DNA of 64,000 nt, taken from assembly GCF_051401765.1 (NCBI RefSeq), contig NW_027480423.1, forward strand, positions 6,324,001 to 6,388,000. Direction: 5' to 3'. Shown here in pieces: positions 62,643 through 64,000 of this stretch. Position 1 is the stretch's first letter, and each line of letters opens with the position of its first letter. The notes under the pieces were generated by a model that saw only the letters and a program-made list of their open reading frames with translations, was not told where the DNA came from and made no database searches. The translations under genes and the position numbers were made by a program. This stretch comes from Calliopsis andreniformis (lineage: Eukaryota; Arthropoda; Insecta; Hymenoptera; Andrenidae).

Positions 62643-64000
62643 CCCGGAACGTAGAAATGACCATTCATTTCACACTGGCAGCAATTATTCGTTTTATACG
62701 ATGGAAAAACAGTTTCAATTATTTTGTATTTTATGCTTCGGGCGTTGACTTCTAAGGCCCTAACTATTCGATCTGGTGGAGCAACGCCCTATATTGAAGC
62801 CTATGTTGCCCGGAACGTAGAAAAGACCATGACTTTTACACTGGTAGCATTTATTCGTTTTATACAGTGGAAAAACCGTTCTATTTATTTTGTATTTTAT
62901 GCTTCGGGCGTTGACTTCTAAGGCCCTAACTGTTTGATCTGGTGGAGAACGCCCTGGAGTGAAGCCTAGGTTGCCCGGAACATAGAAATGACCATAACTT
63001 TCACACTGGTTTCTATTATTCGTTTTATACGATGGAAAAACTGTTATATTTATATTGTATTTTATGCTTCTGGCGTTGACTTCTTAGGCCCGAACTATTC
63101 GATCTGGTGCAACAACGCCCTAGAGTGAAGCCTAGGTTGCCTGGAACGTAGAAATGACCATCACTTTCACACGGGTTGCAACTATTCCTGTTATAGGATG
63201 GAAAGACTGTTGTATTTTTATTGTATTTTATACTTCAGGCGTTGACTTCTGTGGCCGTAGCTATTCGATGTGGTAGTAGAACGCCATAGAGTGAAGCCTA
63301 GGTTGCCCGGAAAGTAGAAATGACCATAAGTTTCATACTGGTTGCAATTATTCTTTTTATCCGATGGAAAACCTGTTGCATTTATATTGTATTTTATGCT
63401 TCTGGCGTTGACTTCTAAGGCCCTAACTATTCGATCAGGTGGAGCAACGCCCTAGAGTGAAGACTAGGTTGCTCGAAATGTAGAAATGACCATCACTTTC
63501 ACACTGGTTGCAATTATTCATTTTATACGATGGAAAAACTGTTTTATTTATTTTGTATTTTATGCTTCGGGCGTTGACTTCTTAGGCCCTAACTATTTGA
63601 TCTGGTGGAGCACCGCCCTAGCGTGAAGCCTAGGTTGCCCGGAACGTAGAAATGACCATTCATTTCACACTGGTAGCAATTATTCGTTTTATACGCTGGA
63701 AAAACTGTTTTATTTATTTTGTATTTTATGCTTCGGGCGTTGACTTCTAAGGCCCTAACTATTCGATCTGGCGGAGCAACGCCCTAGAGTGAAGCCTAGG
63801 TTGCGCGGAGCGTAGAAATGACGATAACTTTCACACTGGTAGCAATTATTCGTTTTATATGATGGAAAAACTGTTTTATTTATTTTGTATTTTATGCTTC
63901 GGGCGTTGACTTCTAAGGCCCTAACTATTCGATCTGGTGGAGCAACGCCCTAGAGTGAAGCCTAGGTTGCCCGGCACGTAGAAATGACCATAACTTTGAC
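62643..64000. repeat. Satellite to the window end
   Basis: No gene. The stretch includes the TATAGGATGG type near 63194, the GCTCGAAATG type near 63470 (as at 57990 and 61978) and closes with CATTCATTTCAC, GTTGCGCGGAGCG monomers like 22990-23170. The last base falls inside a monomer. Confidence 0.82.

Larger units (their letters stand above)
1..64000. repeat. Satellite array, ~166-bp monomer, about 385 head-to-tail copies
   Basis: The phase marker CGTTGAC falls at 25, 191, 357, 523 and 689, exactly 166 bp apart, and recurs to the last copy near 63904. That span divided by 385 gives a mean of 165.9 bp. All monomers read in the same direction; I saw no inverted copy and no stretch without the repeat. 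Both window ends cut through a monomer. The hand consensus is 41% GC with a GC-rich part (positions 31-80) and an AT-rich part (101-160). Monomers differ by substitutions and 1-3 bp indels. Arrays of this size and unit length are known from eukaryotic centromeric and pericentromeric heterochromatin; that location is inferred. Every stretch over 300 bases without a gene in this window is this repeat. Confidence 0.98.

Noticed and set aside
1..64000. CRISPR array
   Set aside because: The repeated unit is 166 bp and contiguous, with no short repeat alternating with unique spacers.
1..64000. Transposon, LTR element or viral insertion
   Set aside because: No stretch breaks the 166-bp phase by more than a few bases except by whole monomers, and no long terminal repeats, polyA tail or polymerase-like frame is seen.
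1..64000. tRNA, 5S or RNA polymerase III-type genes as the origin of the repeat
   Set aside because: I looked for A- and B-box-like motifs in the consensus; TTCGATC at 25-31 is the closest to a B box and lacks the surrounding bases. No cloverleaf could be drawn.
1..64000. Telomeric or rDNA spacer repeat
   Set aside because: No short G-rich telomere units and no rRNA sequence occur; the unit is a typical centromere-length satellite.
1..64000. Naming the species or a published satellite family from the monomer
   Set aside because: Unit length alone does not identify the host, and I do not recognise the sequence with certainty. A search of the consensus against satellite databases would decide it.

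Overview
The whole 64 kb window is one uninterrupted array of satellite DNA. A repeat unit of about 166 bp runs head to tail from the first base to the last, always in the same orientation, about 385 times. The window opens and closes inside a monomer, so the array continues past both ends. I found no gene, RNA gene, transposon, CRISPR array or non-satellite spacer. Every open reading frame (longest 103 codons) is a chance open stretch of the repeat. A megabase-style tandem array of nucleosome-length units points to a eukaryotic nuclear chromosome, most likely centromeric or pericentromeric heterochromatin. I cannot name the species; the unit length is in the range of known centromeric satellites of plants and animals (roughly 150-180 bp).

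Monomer anatomy (phase set so that position 1 is the C of CGTTGAC): the hand-derived consensus is 166 bp, 41% GC, with seven CpGs. Positions 31-80 are GC-rich (about 58%) and carry a CCTAGG palindrome at 58-63, often with a second at 46-51. Positions 101-160 are AT-rich (about 27% GC) and carry, at 111-127, a sequence matching 7 of the 9 defining bases of the CENP-B box. A few copies match 8 of 9. All seven CpGs have copies with TG or CA instead, the expected trace of cytosine methylation.

Large-scale layout: the array is a mosaic of multi-monomer blocks duplicated at several scales. 1-2.06 kb holds a 4-monomer tandem duplication differing at one base. 6.3-11.4 kb holds two copies of a 19-20-monomer block. 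13.7-21.3 kb is more diverged, with 6-, 8-, 9- and 15-monomer spacings. 26.96-28.95 kb is a tandem pair of 6-monomer units. 31.9-33.6 kb has a doubled monomer and a 4-monomer repeat. 33.2-37.2 kb has a near-perfect 17-monomer duplication. 37.2-45.7 kb contains two 2.9-3.0 kb copies differing by one whole monomer. 45.7-57 kb is a higher-order domain with a marker variant recurring every 15-16 monomers. 57-64 kb reuses blocks seen at 6-11 kb and 29-31 kb. The pattern fits repeated unequal exchange and conversion. The features below are therefore repeat blocks and motif sites, and there are no genes working together to describe.
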